Shown: positions 51,030 to 59,369 of the stretch, in pieces
Position numbering within the stretch: position 1 is the first letter of the stretch
Layout of the letters: each line of letters opens with the position of its first letter
Assembly: GCA_009775095.1 (NCBI GenBank)
Contig: VSOZ01000007.1
Location: 71,470-135,469, forward strand
DNA length: 64,000 bases
DNA from: Muribaculum sp.
GTDB taxonomy: Bacteria; Bacteroidota; Bacteroidia; Bacteroidales; Muribaculaceae
Reading direction: 5' to 3'
The notes under the pieces: model-generated
What the model saw: the letters and a program-made list of their open reading frames with translations, nothing else
What the model was told of the DNA's origin: nothing
The model's database searches: none
Made by a program: the position numbers and the translations under genes

Positions 51030-54000
51030 TTATTTATACTCTTGCCACGGGGTGATGCCGAGGGCGGTCACGGGCTTGTTGAGGAATGCCTTTACGTAGG
51101 CTCCTGCAAGGCGTGCGTTGGTCAGCAACGGTATGTTGTGGTCAATGGCCCAGCGGCGTATGCGGTAGCCGTTGGTGAGTTCGCGCTTGGTGTGGTTTTT
51201 GGGGATGTTGATCACGAGGTCTACCTTGTGGCCGGCTATGATGTCGAGCACGTTCTCGCCCTCTTCGTCGGGCCAGCATACGGGGTGAGCCTCGATGCCG
51301 TTGTTGTTGAGGAACTTGGCCGTACCTTCGGTAGCGTAGATCTTGTAACCGTGTTCGTCGAGCAGACGGCATGCGTCGAGCATGTCGACCTTGCCGCGGA
51401 CGTCGCCGGAGCTGACAAGCACACCGGTTTCGGGCACATGGTGACCTACCGATATCATGGCGTTGAGCAGAGCTTCGTCAAAGTCTTTGCCGAGGCAACC
51501 CACTTCGCCGGTCGATGACATGTCGACACCGAGTACCGGATCGGCTTTGTGCAGACGGGCAAACGAGAACTGCGAGGCCTTGATGCCGATATAGTCGATG
51601 TCAAATGTCGAGGTGTCTACCTTCTCGACCTTCTCGCCGAGCATGATGCGGGTAGCGGTCTCGATGAAGTTCTTTTTCAATACTTTGCTGACAAAGGGGA
51701 ACGAACGCGAAGCGCGAAGGTTGCATTCGATGACCTTTACGTCGTTGTCTTTGGCGAGGTACTGGATGTTGAACGGACCTGATATGTTGAGCTCGCGGGC
51801 TATCTTGGCGCTGATGCGTTTGATGCGGCGCGCGGTAGCGAGGTAAATCTTCTGAGCGGGGAACACGAGGGTGGCGTCGCCGGAGTGTACGCCTGCAAAC
51901 TCGATGTGTTCCGAGATGGCGTATTCCACGATCTCGCCGTTGCGTGCTACAGCGTCAAACTCGATCTCCTTGGCGTTCTGCAGAAATTCCGACACGACAA
52001 CCGGATACTCTTTAGACACTTTTGCGGCTTGATCGAGGAAGCGGGTCATCTGCTCGTAGTCATAGCATACGTTCATGGCGGCGCCGGAGAGCACGTAGCT
52101 CGGACGTATCAGCACGGGGAAGCCTACCTCTTCGACAAATGACTCGATCTCGTCAAGAGTGGTGAGCTCTTTCCAACGGGGCTGGTCGATGCCGAGTTGG
52201 TCGAGCATGGCCGAGAATTTGTGGCGGTTTTCGGCACGGTCGATCGACACGGGCGAGGTGCCGAGTATGGGGACGTGACGGCGGTGAAGTTTCATGGCGA
52301 GGTTGTTGGGTATCTGTCCGCCAACGCTCACGATGACTCCACGGGGAGCTTCGAGGTCTATGATGTCCATGACGCGTTCAAAGCTCAGCTCGTCGAAGTA
52401 GAGGCGGTCACACATGTCATAGTCGGTCGACACGGTCTCGGGATTGTAATTAATCATTATCGACTTGTAGCCGAGTTTGCGACATGTGCTTGCGGCATTG
52501 ACCGAGCACCAGTCAAACTCTACGGAGCTGCCTATGCGGTATGCGCCGGAGCCGAGTACGACTATGTTGTTGCCTGCGTTCATGTCGTAAGGTATCGAGT
52601 TCTCCTCGGCACCGTAAGTGACATACAGGTAGTTGGTGAGGTCGGGATATTCCGAAGCTACGGTATTGATGCGGCGCACGCGGGGTGTCACCTCAAGAGC
52701 CTTACGGTGGCTGCGTACGCGGAGTATCTCGGGCTCCATGTTGCCCGACGGATTTTCCACGAAGCGTGCTATCTGGAAGTCGGAGAAGCCGAGGCGTTTG
52801 GCCTCTTTGAGCACATCCTTCGGCAGGTCTTCTATCTTGTCGTAGCCTTTCAGAACACCGGCGTAGCGTACTATATTGTTGAGGCGGTCGATAAACCAGC
52901 GGTCGATCTTGGTGAGCTCTTCGATGCGCTCTACCGTATAGCCCTCTTCAAGGGCCTGTGCTATGGCGAAGACGCGCATGTCGGTGGGGTGAGAGAGCGC
53001 CTTGTCGAGGTCGTCGAAGCGGATGTCGTTGTTGCCGACAAAGCCGTGCATTCCCTGACCTATCATGCGCAGGCCCTTCTGTATTATCTCCTCAAATGAC
53101 TTGCCTATAGACATGATTTCGCCTACAGACTTCATAGATGAGCCTATCTCGCGGTCAACACCTACGAATTTGGTGAGGTCCCAGCGGGGTATCTTTACTA
53201 TCATGTAGTCGACCGACGGGGCCACGTAAGCCGAGTTGGGAGTGCCCATCTCGCCGATCTGGTCGAGGGTGTAGCCGAGAGCGAGTTTTGCGGCTACGAA
53301 AGCCAGCGGATAGCCCGAAGCTTTTGAGGCGAGGGCCGACGAACGGCTGAGGCGTGCGTTGATCTCGATTATGCGGTAATCGTTGGTCTCCGCGTTGAAT
53401 GCGTACTGTATGTTGCACTCGCCCACAATGCCTATGTGGCGTACAACCTTTATGGCTATATCCTCGAGCATCTTTATCTGCTCTTTGGTGAGCGAAACTA
53501 TGGGAGCTACGACGATGGACTCGCCGGTGTGTATGCCCAGCGGGTCGAAGTTTTCCATCGGCACAACGGTGAAGCAGTGGTCGTTGGCATCGCGTATTAC
53601 CTCAAATTCGATCTCTTTCCAGCCTTTAAGTGACTCCTCTACGAGTATCTGCTTGGAGTAGGCGAGAGCGCTCTCGCAGTGTTTTGTAAACTCCTCGTCG
53701 TTGGTACATATACCGGAGCCGAGACCGCCCAGCGCGTAGCCCGAGCGCACCATGACGGGATATCCGATGCGGTGGGCGACTTCCACGGCGGCGTCAAGGC
53801 TTTCGACAGCCTGCGACACGGGCGTCTTTACGTCGATCTCGTTGAGCTTTTTTACGAATAGATCGCGGTCCTCCGTTATCATGATGGCCTCTACCGAAGT
53901 GCCGAGTACTTTGACGTCATACTTGTCAAGCACGCCGCTCAGGTATAGCTCCGTACCGCAGTTGAGAGCGGTCTGTCCGCCGAAAGCAAGCAGTATGCCG

Positions 54001-54233
54001 TCGGGACGCTCTTTCTTGATGACCTCTTCGACGAAGTACGGTGTGATGGGGAGGAAATAAACTTGATCGGCCACGCCTTCCGAAGTCTGGATAGTGGCGA
54101 TGTTGGGGTTGATTAACACTGTTGAAATGCCCTCTTCGCGCAAGGCCTTGAGCGCTTGCGATCCCGAGTAGTCAAATTCGCCCGCTTGCCCTATCTTAAG
54201 AGCGCCGGAGCCGAGAAGCAATACTTTTTTCAT
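51030..54233 (-). CDS. carB: Carbamoyl-phosphate synthase large subunit
   Basis: 1067-residue ATP-grasp enzyme that makes carbamoyl phosphate from ammonia, bicarbonate and two ATP for pyrimidines and arginine. The start KKVLLLGSGALKIGQAGEFDYSGSQA is canonical, and the internal duplication repeats it as NIVVLGSGAYRIGSSVEFDWCSV near residue 570. Two ATP-grasp domains (about 125-330 and 670-870) and the C-terminal MGS allosteric domain (from about 935, VLVSSGDVRGKVDMLDACRLL) are all present. The small subunit carA is not in the window. Confidence 0.97.
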   Translation of the reverse strand: MKKVLLLGSGALKIGQAGEFDYSGSQALKALREEGISTVLINPNIATIQTSEGVADQVYFLPITPYFVEEVIKKERPDGILLAFGGQTALNCGTELYLSGVLDKYDVKVLGTSVEAIMITEDRDLFVKKLNEIDVKTPVSQAVESLDAAVEVAHRIGYPVMVRSGYALGGLGSGICTNDEEFTKHCESALAYSKQILVEESLKGWKEIEFEVIRDANDHCFTVVPMENFDPLGIHTGESIVVAPIVSLTKEQIKMLEDIAIKVVRHIGIVGECNIQYAFNAETNDYRIIEINARLSRSSALASKASGYPLAFVAAKLALGYTLDQIGEMGTPNSAYVAPSVDYMIVKIPRWDLTKFVGVDREIGSSMKSVGEIMSIGKSFEEIIQKGLRMIGQGMHGFVGNNDIRFDDLDKALSHPTDMRVFAIAQALEEGYTVERIEELTKIDRWFIDRLNNIVRYAGVLKGYDKIEDLPKDVLKEAKRLGFSDFQIARFVENPSGNMEPEILRVRSHRKALEVTPRVRRINTVASEYPDLTNYLYVTYGAEENSIPYDMNAGNNIVVLGSGAYRIGSSVEFDWCSVNAASTCRKLGYKSIMINYNPETVSTDYDMCDRLYFDELSFERVMDIIDLEAPRGVIVSVGGQIPNNLAMKLHRRHVPILGTSPVSIDRAENRHKFSAMLDQLGIDQPRWKELTTLDEIESFVEEVGFPVLIRPSYVLSGAAMNVCYDYEQMTRFLDQAAKVSKEYPVVVSEFLQNAKEIEFDAVARNGEIVEYAISEHIEFAGVHSGDATLVFPAQKIYLATARRIKRISAKIARELNISGPFNIQYLAKDNDVKVIECNLRASRSFPFVSKVLKKNFIETATRIMLGEKVEKVDTSTFDIDYIGIKASQFSFARLHKADPVLGVDMSSTGEVGCLGKDFDEALLNAMISVGHHVPETGVLVSSGDVRGKVDMLDACRLLDEHGYKIYATEGTAKFLNNNGIEAHPVCWPDEEGENVLDIIAGHKVDLVINIPKNHTKRELTNGYRIRRWAIDHNIPLLTNARLAGAYVKAFLNKPVTALGITPWQEYK

Positions 54234-54258
54234 CTGTTTCCAAGAGTCGTAAGTTGTG

Positions 54259-54291
54259 CAAAGTTACGATTTTTTCTACTATCGGCCCAAA
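54259..54291 (-). promoter_or_regulatory. Promoter for carB
   Basis: Minus strand TAACTTTG (54266-54259) with TTTG at 54291-54288 and a 21-bp spacer; the leader would be about 20 nt. Confidence 0.65.
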
Positions 54292-54622
54292 TCTCCGGCT
54301 CATATAATTAATAGTGTCATGATATTGATGTAATCTTGACAATTGTGCACAAACCATTTTTATGAGTTTATGGTATAATCTCCTTTTTTAGTTCAATTAC
54401 AAATGTACGTCAAAATTCTCATACATATATAAAGCGAGGTGATTAAAATATTTTTAAGAAAATTGCTAAATAATTTGCATTTTTAATTGCTAATAGTTTA
54501 TTTTGCGGTCGATATAATTGCTTTTTGCTTGAGATGCTTCTGTGTAGGCGGCTATTTGTTATTATGCTCGGCACCCCGTGGCTTTGGCAGTTTTTTATTT
54601 ACATAATTTAATTGTTTGTTGT
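54292..54622. other. Non-coding AT-rich spacer upstream of amtB
   Basis: About 330 bp with no ORF of note. A near-match to the -7 consensus (TTTATTTTG around 54498-54506) is the best promoter candidate for amtB, but it is not exact and no -33 partner is convincing. A nitrogen-responsive site could be here but I see no clear palindrome. Confidence 0.5.
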
Positions 54623-56056
54623 ATGACTATTCGAGGGAGAAAAATCAGTTACGGTTGGCTGTTTACGTTTGTTGTTATGCTTGCCGTCAGTGTTTTGGGT
54701 TTGTTTGTAACTCCGGCTGAAGGTATTTTTGATATGCCTAATGATCACTTGTTTGCAAATGTGGCGTGGATGATAACGGCCACGATTTTTGTATTGATGA
54801 TGACACCGGGTCTATCGTTTTTCTATGGTGGAATGGTACGTGTTAAAAATGTCATTTCCACTATGCTGCAGAGTTTTATAGTGATGGGTTTTGTGAGTGT
54901 AATATGGGTGGTGTTTGGTTTCGGATTGGCTTTTGGAAATGACATAGGTCATGTGATAGGCGATCCTGCCGATTTCTTTCTGTTCAGAGGCGTCGGGGTG
55001 GGCAATGTTACAGGTGCCGGCGACCTGTCGCAGATAGGTATTGCCACGACTACGATACCGCTTGCGCTATTTGCGCTGTTTCAGATGAAGTTTGCCATCA
55101 TCACCCCGTCGCTTATAACCGGGTCGTTTGCCGAGCGCGTGCATTTTGCCGGTTATCTGCTGTTTATGGTGCTGTGGGTTGTAGTTGTTTATTGTCCGCT
55201 CGCCCACTGTACATGGCATCCCGAGGGACTTTTCGGCATGATGCACGTACATGACTTTGCCGGAGGCATAGTAGTGCATGCCGCTTCAGGTATCGCCGCG
55301 CTTGCCGGAGCCATATTCTTGGGCCGGCGTACACCATCGCAGGAGGCCGCCAAACCCGCCAATGTGCCGTTTGTGCTGCTCGGAGCCGCTCTGCTGTGGC
55401 TCGGGTGGTTTGGCTTTAACGGGGGTAGCTCGCTTGCCGCCGACGGTATTGCGGTGGCTGCGTTTCTGAACACCAATACCGCCGCCGCTACCGCCATGAT
55501 AACATGGGTTGTGTTTGACGCTCTGCGTGGGCGCAAACCTTCGGCCATGGGGGCCGCCATCGGTGCGGTCGTAGGTCTCGTGGCCATTACTCCGTGTGCA
55601 GGCTGGGTCACGGTAGGGCAAAGTATATTTATGTCGTTTGTCATCACTATATGCTGTAACATGGCTGTGTCGTGGAAAGGCTACGGGCAGATGCTTGACG
55701 ACGCTCTCGACGTGTTTCCCACCCACGGACTCGGCGGTATACTCGGTACGGTGCTGACGGGAGTGTTTGCTTACGACTTTTTTGCCGACGGCAATCCCGA
55801 CATGATTACCCACGGCCGGTTTTTCTGGAATCACATTCTTGTATTGCTGATGGTGTTTGCCTATACATTTGCCATGAGCTACGGTTTGTATTGGTTGACA
55901 AATAAGATCATACCCCTGCGTGTGTCGCGTCGTAGCGAGGAGATTGGTCTTGACAAGTCGCAGCATGGTGAAGAGTACGGCTACGAAGCCGGTACGGGTT
56001 TGGCCGAGGACACTCCCACTGTTGACGAATGGTTCCGCGGTATGGAGCAGAGTTGA
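54623..56056 (+). CDS. amtB: Ammonium transporter
   Basis: 477-residue Amt/Rh/Mep channel with about eleven TM helices preceded by a hydrophobic N-terminal segment. The start is set at the ATG at 54623 (MTIRGRKISYGW); earlier in-frame codons are not family-like. Amt hallmarks: FFYGGMVRVKNVISTMLQ, DFAGGIVVHAASGIAALAGAIFLGRR (first pore histidine), LWLGWFGFNGGSSL and DVFPTHGLGGILGTVLTGVF (second pore histidine). A 75-residue C-terminal tail follows the last helix. No PII (glnB/glnK) gene is adjacent in the window. Confidence 0.95.
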   Translation: MTIRGRKISYGWLFTFVVMLAVSVLGLFVTPAEGIFDMPNDHLFANVAWMITATIFVLMMTPGLSFFYGGMVRVKNVISTMLQSFIVMGFVSVIWVVFGFGLAFGNDIGHVIGDPADFFLFRGVGVGNVTGAGDLSQIGIATTTIPLALFALFQMKFAIITPSLITGSFAERVHFAGYLLFMVLWVVVVYCPLAHCTWHPEGLFGMMHVHDFAGGIVVHAASGIAALAGAIFLGRRTPSQEAAKPANVPFVLLGAALLWLGWFGFNGGSSLAADGIAVAAFLNTNTAAATAMITWVVFDALRGRKPSAMGAAIGAVVGLVAITPCAGWVTVGQSIFMSFVITICCNMAVSWKGYGQMLDDALDVFPTHGLGGILGTVLTGVFAYDFFADGNPDMITHGRFFWNHILVLLMVFAYTFAMSYGLYWLTNKIIPLRVSRRSEEIGLDKSQHGEEYGYEAGTGLAEDTPTVDEWFRGMEQS

Positions 56057-56148
56057 TGCCGCCGCTTCTTTTTTATTCTTTCGGTGAACCATGCGGTCGT
56101 GAATATGGTTATGAACGTATAACGATTCACGATTAAAAGTTTACTAAA

Positions 56149-56265
56149 ATGGGGAAGCGATTTTTTTGTAAAGTGTTGATCGCGCTGGGGCTGGGGTTAT
56201 TGATGATGAATCCGTGCTCCGAGGATGACTCAATGACCGAAATGCTCGGGCTATTTGAGGACTGA
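56149..56265 (+). CDS. Very small lipoprotein (38 residues)
   Basis: Short ORF MGKRFFCKVLIALGLGLLMM ending NPCSEDDSMTEMLGLFED after that segment. It has a basic start, a hydrophobic core and a lipobox-like cysteine (C23) followed by acidic residues, the layout of Bacteroidales lipoproteins, but the mature part is only 15 residues. A hairpin lies just upstream (56097-56104 with 56125-56132, plus an inner 5-bp stem). It sits 93 bp after amtB and is convergent with the PPTase gene. It could be a chance ORF; function is unknown. Confidence 0.45.
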   Translation: MGKRFFCKVLIALGLGLLMMNPCSEDDSMTEMLGLFED

Positions 56266-56291
56266 CGTAGGCTCTGCGCCGATACTATTGT

Positions 56292-56843
56292 TTATGGAAT
56301 CGGCAACGCGACGGAAATGACACAGTCATCGTAAGCAAACGATGATATTTTATAGGGGACGGCCAAGCCGTCCTTTTTTGCGTATGACATATCGGGTGTT
56401 GACGGCAGCGGCAATACGAGACCTTCGGCCAAAGATATGCCCGGCGTTGCCGCTGCTTTGTACAAGGCCTCTTTTATGGTCCATGCCTTTAGAAGTTCTT
56501 CGGGGGTATGTAGGCGCTGCATTTCGTCAGCTGACAGAAACTTGCGTGCTACTCTCTGCAGTGTGGCGCGCGGGCGTTCGATATCTATGCCGAAACGTGC
56601 TCCGTAGTGCAGCCCTATTGCGGCATAGCCTTTGCAGTGCGATATCGACAGTTCGCGTACGAGACCGTCAATGTAGGGTGAGCCGTCATCGCGGTGCATG
56701 ACTGTTGCCTCACATCCGAGTGCGTGTCGTAGCAATCGTGCCACGGCAAGGCGTTGCGCACAGTTCTGGCCCGTCGCTTCCTCTTCCGGAGAGAAATGAG
56801 TCACGTAAATCTCCGCGGTATCTATTGTAAACTTGTCGATCAT
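56292..56843 (-). CDS. 4'-phosphopantetheinyl transferase superfamily protein
   Basis: 183-residue Sfp/HetI-type enzyme that attaches the phosphopantetheine arm of CoA to carrier proteins. Magnesium-binding acidic residues are in FGIDIE (D87, E89), the ELSISHC block (65-70) is the usual histidine region, and the second motif WTIKEALYKA (W121, K124, E125, K129) is canonical. Length fits a single-repeat AcpS-like fold that is truncated compared with full Sfp. Its start overlaps the gldD stop by 4 bp, indicating translational coupling. Confidence 0.87.
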   Translation of the reverse strand: MIDKFTIDTAEIYVTHFSPEEEATGQNCAQRLAVARLLRHALGCEATVMHRDDGSPYIDGLVRELSISHCKGYAAIGLHYGARFGIDIERPRATLQRVARKFLSADEMQRLHTPEELLKAWTIKEALYKAAATPGISLAEGLVLPLPSTPDMSYAKKDGLAVPYKISSFAYDDCVISVALPIP

Positions 56844-57415
56844 GGTGAAAGTTGCTTTGCCGTTTCCATGACATCGTGCGTTACCGCCTCGACTATGGGG
56901 CGCGTCTCTTCCGGGTCGTTAACCACATGTATTATCTCAAGACTGCCGTAGATTAGAGTGCCTTTGCTGTCGGTGGCTATGTGTTGGATTGGCGTTACGG
57001 TAGCTCCCGGTGTGATTATGACGGTCGATGTGAAGCCACCGGGCGAGGTGAGTTCGATTATTTCCGAATCCCGTCCTCCGGTATTCATTGATGCGCGCTC
57101 AATGCGGTTAGCGAGTGCTTTTTCGGTATCTTTCGGTGAGCTTTGCGCGAGAGTGTAGTGCAGAACCGCACCGTAGCGCCGGTATGTGACGTCGATCCAT
57201 GTGTTGCCGCCGGAGTATTTTGTAGCTATATCTGCCTGTGCGTTCAGCATCATTTTCACCGGCAGATTCTCTACTTGACGGTAGACGGTGTCGTATGGGA
57301 TTATGCGGTGATATGCTTCGGGACGCGGTATGGCGTTGTTTTCGACCTTGTCCGTGCACATACACAATGCCGCAGCCGATAATATTAAAATCGATAGGAG
57401 AGTCGGGCGCATCAT
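56840..57415 (-). CDS. gldD: GldD-like lipoprotein
   Basis: 191-residue lipoprotein (LCMC, lipidated cysteine C20 or C18). The mature part begins with PRPEAYHRIIPYDTVYRQVENLP and has TWIDVTYRRYGAVLHYTL, matching GldD proteins of Bacteroidetes. It overlaps both neighbours by 4 bp in a gldE-gldD-PPTase unit, and gldE linkage strongly supports the call. GldD is needed for gliding and secretion in flavobacteria; in non-gliding Bacteroidales its role is not settled. Confidence 0.75.
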   Translation of the reverse strand: MMRPTLLSILILSAAALCMCTDKVENNAIPRPEAYHRIIPYDTVYRQVENLPVKMMLNAQADIATKYSGGNTWIDVTYRRYGAVLHYTLAQSSPKDTEKALANRIERASMNTGGRDSEIIELTSPGGFTSTVIITPGATVTPIQHIATDSKGTLIYGSLEIIHVVNDPEETRPIVEAVTHDVMETAKQLSP

Positions 57416-58767
57416 CGGTTTTCTTCGTCTTCAGGCATCACCTTTACACGCACTCCGGCTATGCGGTGGCGTTCGATGGTAAGCACGAGAAAACGGCAGC
57501 GTCCGTATACGATTGACTCCTTGGCTTTTGGGAAGTCGCCTTTTATGGCAAGCAACATGCCGGCAAGAGTGTCGCAGTCTTCGGTCACTTCGGCATAATC
57601 CTCCTCATTGAGACGGGTCACTCTGAAGAAGTCGGTCAGAAGTGTCTTTCCATCGAAAATATAGGTGTCGTCGGGCAGACGTTTGTAAGTCACCTCCTCT
57701 TCGTCGTATTCGTCATTTATGTCGCCCACGATCTCTTCAAGCACATCCTCGAGGGTCACGAGTCCTTGTGTGCCGCCAAATTCGTCGACTACGATGGCCA
57801 TGTGTATGCGTCGGCGGCGGAAGTCTTCAAGCAGGTCGTCGATCATGCGCGACTCCGGCACGAAGTATGGTTCGCGTACGAGTTTCTGCCATTCGAAGTC
57901 TTGTGTGTCCTTGCCTATGTAGGGCAACAAGTCGCGGCTGTAAAGCACACCCTTGATGTTGTCGTCGGTGCCGTCATATACCGGCAGACGCGAGAATCCG
58001 CTTGACAGTACGATGTCCATCACTTCGTCGAAGGTCGAGGTGATCTCTATGTCGGTCATGTCGACACGCGGGGTCATGATCTCCGACGCCGTGGTGTCGC
58101 CGAACTCAAGTATGCCTTCGAGCATCTCCTTCTCCTCGACGGCTTTCACCTCGGTTATCTCAAGAGCCTGTGAGAGGTCGTTGACCGATATGTTCTCGGC
58201 TTTTTTTGTGACTATGCGGTTGACAATGCCGGAGCTTTTCACAAGCATCGAAGATATAGGGAACAGTAGTTTTACGGCGGTGCTTATGCCGCCAGTAGCC
58301 ATCTTCGCCCATTTCACGGTATATGTGTTGGCATACAGTTTCGGCAATATCTCGCCAAACAACAGAATGAGGAACGTGAGCACCACACTCTGAAAAATGA
58401 AGTTGAGTACTCCGCTGTGGAATACGAATATCTGATTGAATGCGAAGTTGCAGAGTATTACTATGGTGACGTTGACAAGATTGTTGGCGATAAGTATTGT
58501 GGCCAACAGTCTTTCCGGCGCACCGAGAAGCCGGTTGATGGTCTCGCCTTTAGGCGACTCTTCAAGGCTCTCGAGCTGGGAGGGTGTAAGAGAGAAGTAT
58601 GCTATTTCACTTCCTGAGACGAAGCCTGATATTATAAGCGCTATCGCGGCGAGTATCAGTGCTATAATGCTTCCGGCGGTTGGTGTCGCCACATCCACCA
58701 TGTTTTCGGCTGCCATGATTATCATCCCCGACAGTGGGGATGTAGCCGGTAACGGGTCTATATCCAA
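57412..58767 (-). CDS. gldE: GldE, CBS-domain membrane protein (CorC/hemolysin family)
   Basis: 451-residue inner-membrane protein. A DUF21/CNNM domain with four hydrophobic segments covers about residues 30-190 (SGSEIAYFSLTPSQLESLEE is typical), two CBS domains follow (EIMTPRVDMTDIEI...SRLPVYDGTDDNIKGVLYSRDLL and IHMAIVVDEFGGTQGLVTLEDVLEEIVGDI), and a C-terminal CorC/HlyC domain ends the protein. First gene of the unit with gldD and the PPTase; a promoter lies 60 bp upstream. Confidence 0.88.
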   Translation of the reverse strand: MDIDPLPATSPLSGMIIMAAENMVDVATPTAGSIIALILAAIALIISGFVSGSEIAYFSLTPSQLESLEESPKGETINRLLGAPERLLATILIANNLVNVTIVILCNFAFNQIFVFHSGVLNFIFQSVVLTFLILLFGEILPKLYANTYTVKWAKMATGGISTAVKLLFPISSMLVKSSGIVNRIVTKKAENISVNDLSQALEITEVKAVEEKEMLEGILEFGDTTASEIMTPRVDMTDIEITSTFDEVMDIVLSSGFSRLPVYDGTDDNIKGVLYSRDLLPYIGKDTQDFEWQKLVREPYFVPESRMIDDLLEDFRRRRIHMAIVVDEFGGTQGLVTLEDVLEEIVGDINDEYDEEEVTYKRLPDDTYIFDGKTLLTDFFRVTRLNEEDYAEVTEDCDTLAGMLLAIKGDFPKAKESIVYGRCRFLVLTIERHRIAGVRVKVMPEDEENR

Positions 58768-58826
58768 TTGTAGAAATATTAGTTAAACAATATGTCATCT
58801 TTTGCGATGACGTGTCGTAGTCACCG

Positions 58827-58858
58827 CAAAATTAATCCATTTGCCTCAAATGTACAAA
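58827..58858 (-). promoter_or_regulatory. Promoter for gldE-gldD-PPTase
   Basis: Minus strand TAATTTTG (58834-58827) and TTTG at 58858-58855 with a 20-bp spacer. A second -7 like element TACATTTG (58854-58847) overlaps it. Confidence 0.6.
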
Positions 58859-58887
58859 TATTAACGATATAATCGGTAGCGATGCCC

Positions 58888-59340
58888 TTATTTTACAGGC
58901 ATTTTGGCTATGCGCTTCTCGTGGCGGCCGCCGTCAAACGGTGTCTTGAGGAACTCGTCGACGATAGCGAGTGCGAGAGTAGGTTCTATGAAGCGTGCAG
59001 GAAGTACAAGTATGTTGGCGTCGTTGTGGGCGCGGGCAAGTCGGGCCAGTTCCACGTTCCAGCAGAGGGCGGCGCGTATGCCCTGATGCTTGTTGAGAGT
59101 CATGCCGATACCGTTGCCGCTGCCGCAGATGCCGATGCCGGGATAGTCGCGGCCCTCTTCGATAGCTTTGGCACACGGGTGTGCGAAGTCGGCGTAGTCG
59201 CAGCTCTCGGCGCTGAAAGTGCCGAAGTCTTCACACTCGATACCTTGCGAAAGCAGATAGCCCTCTATAACGCTTTTGAGTTCATATCCGGCATGGTCGC
59301 TGCATATGGCGATCTTCTTACCGGGTTGCAGGATAGACAT
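58888..59340 (-). CDS. rpiB: Ribose 5-phosphate isomerase B
   Basis: 150-residue sugar-phosphate isomerase of the RpiB/LacAB family, interconverting ribose 5-phosphate and ribulose 5-phosphate (or allose 6-phosphate). Phosphate and substrate motifs SDHAGYELK (residues 14-22), the catalytic cysteine C72 in GICGSGNGIGM, and RAALCWNVELARLARAHNDANILVLPARFI are all canonical. It lies 29 bp downstream of the ABC exporter gene on the same strand. Confidence 0.94.
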   Translation of the reverse strand: MSILQPGKKIAICSDHAGYELKSVIEGYLLSQGIECEDFGTFSAESCDYADFAHPCAKAIEEGRDYPGIGICGSGNGIGMTLNKHQGIRAALCWNVELARLARAHNDANILVLPARFIEPTLALAIVDEFLKTPFDGGRHEKRIAKMPVK

Positions 59341-59369
59341 GATAAATATAAAATTAATGATGAATGTTT

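Noticed and set aside
52197..53099. 300-codon open frame opposite carB
   Set aside because: Antisense to the well-conserved carB gene, with no recognisable domain.
56840..58767. gldD/gldE as evidence for gliding motility or type IX secretion
   Set aside because: No other gld, spr or por genes are in the window, and these two occur in non-gliding Bacteroidales.
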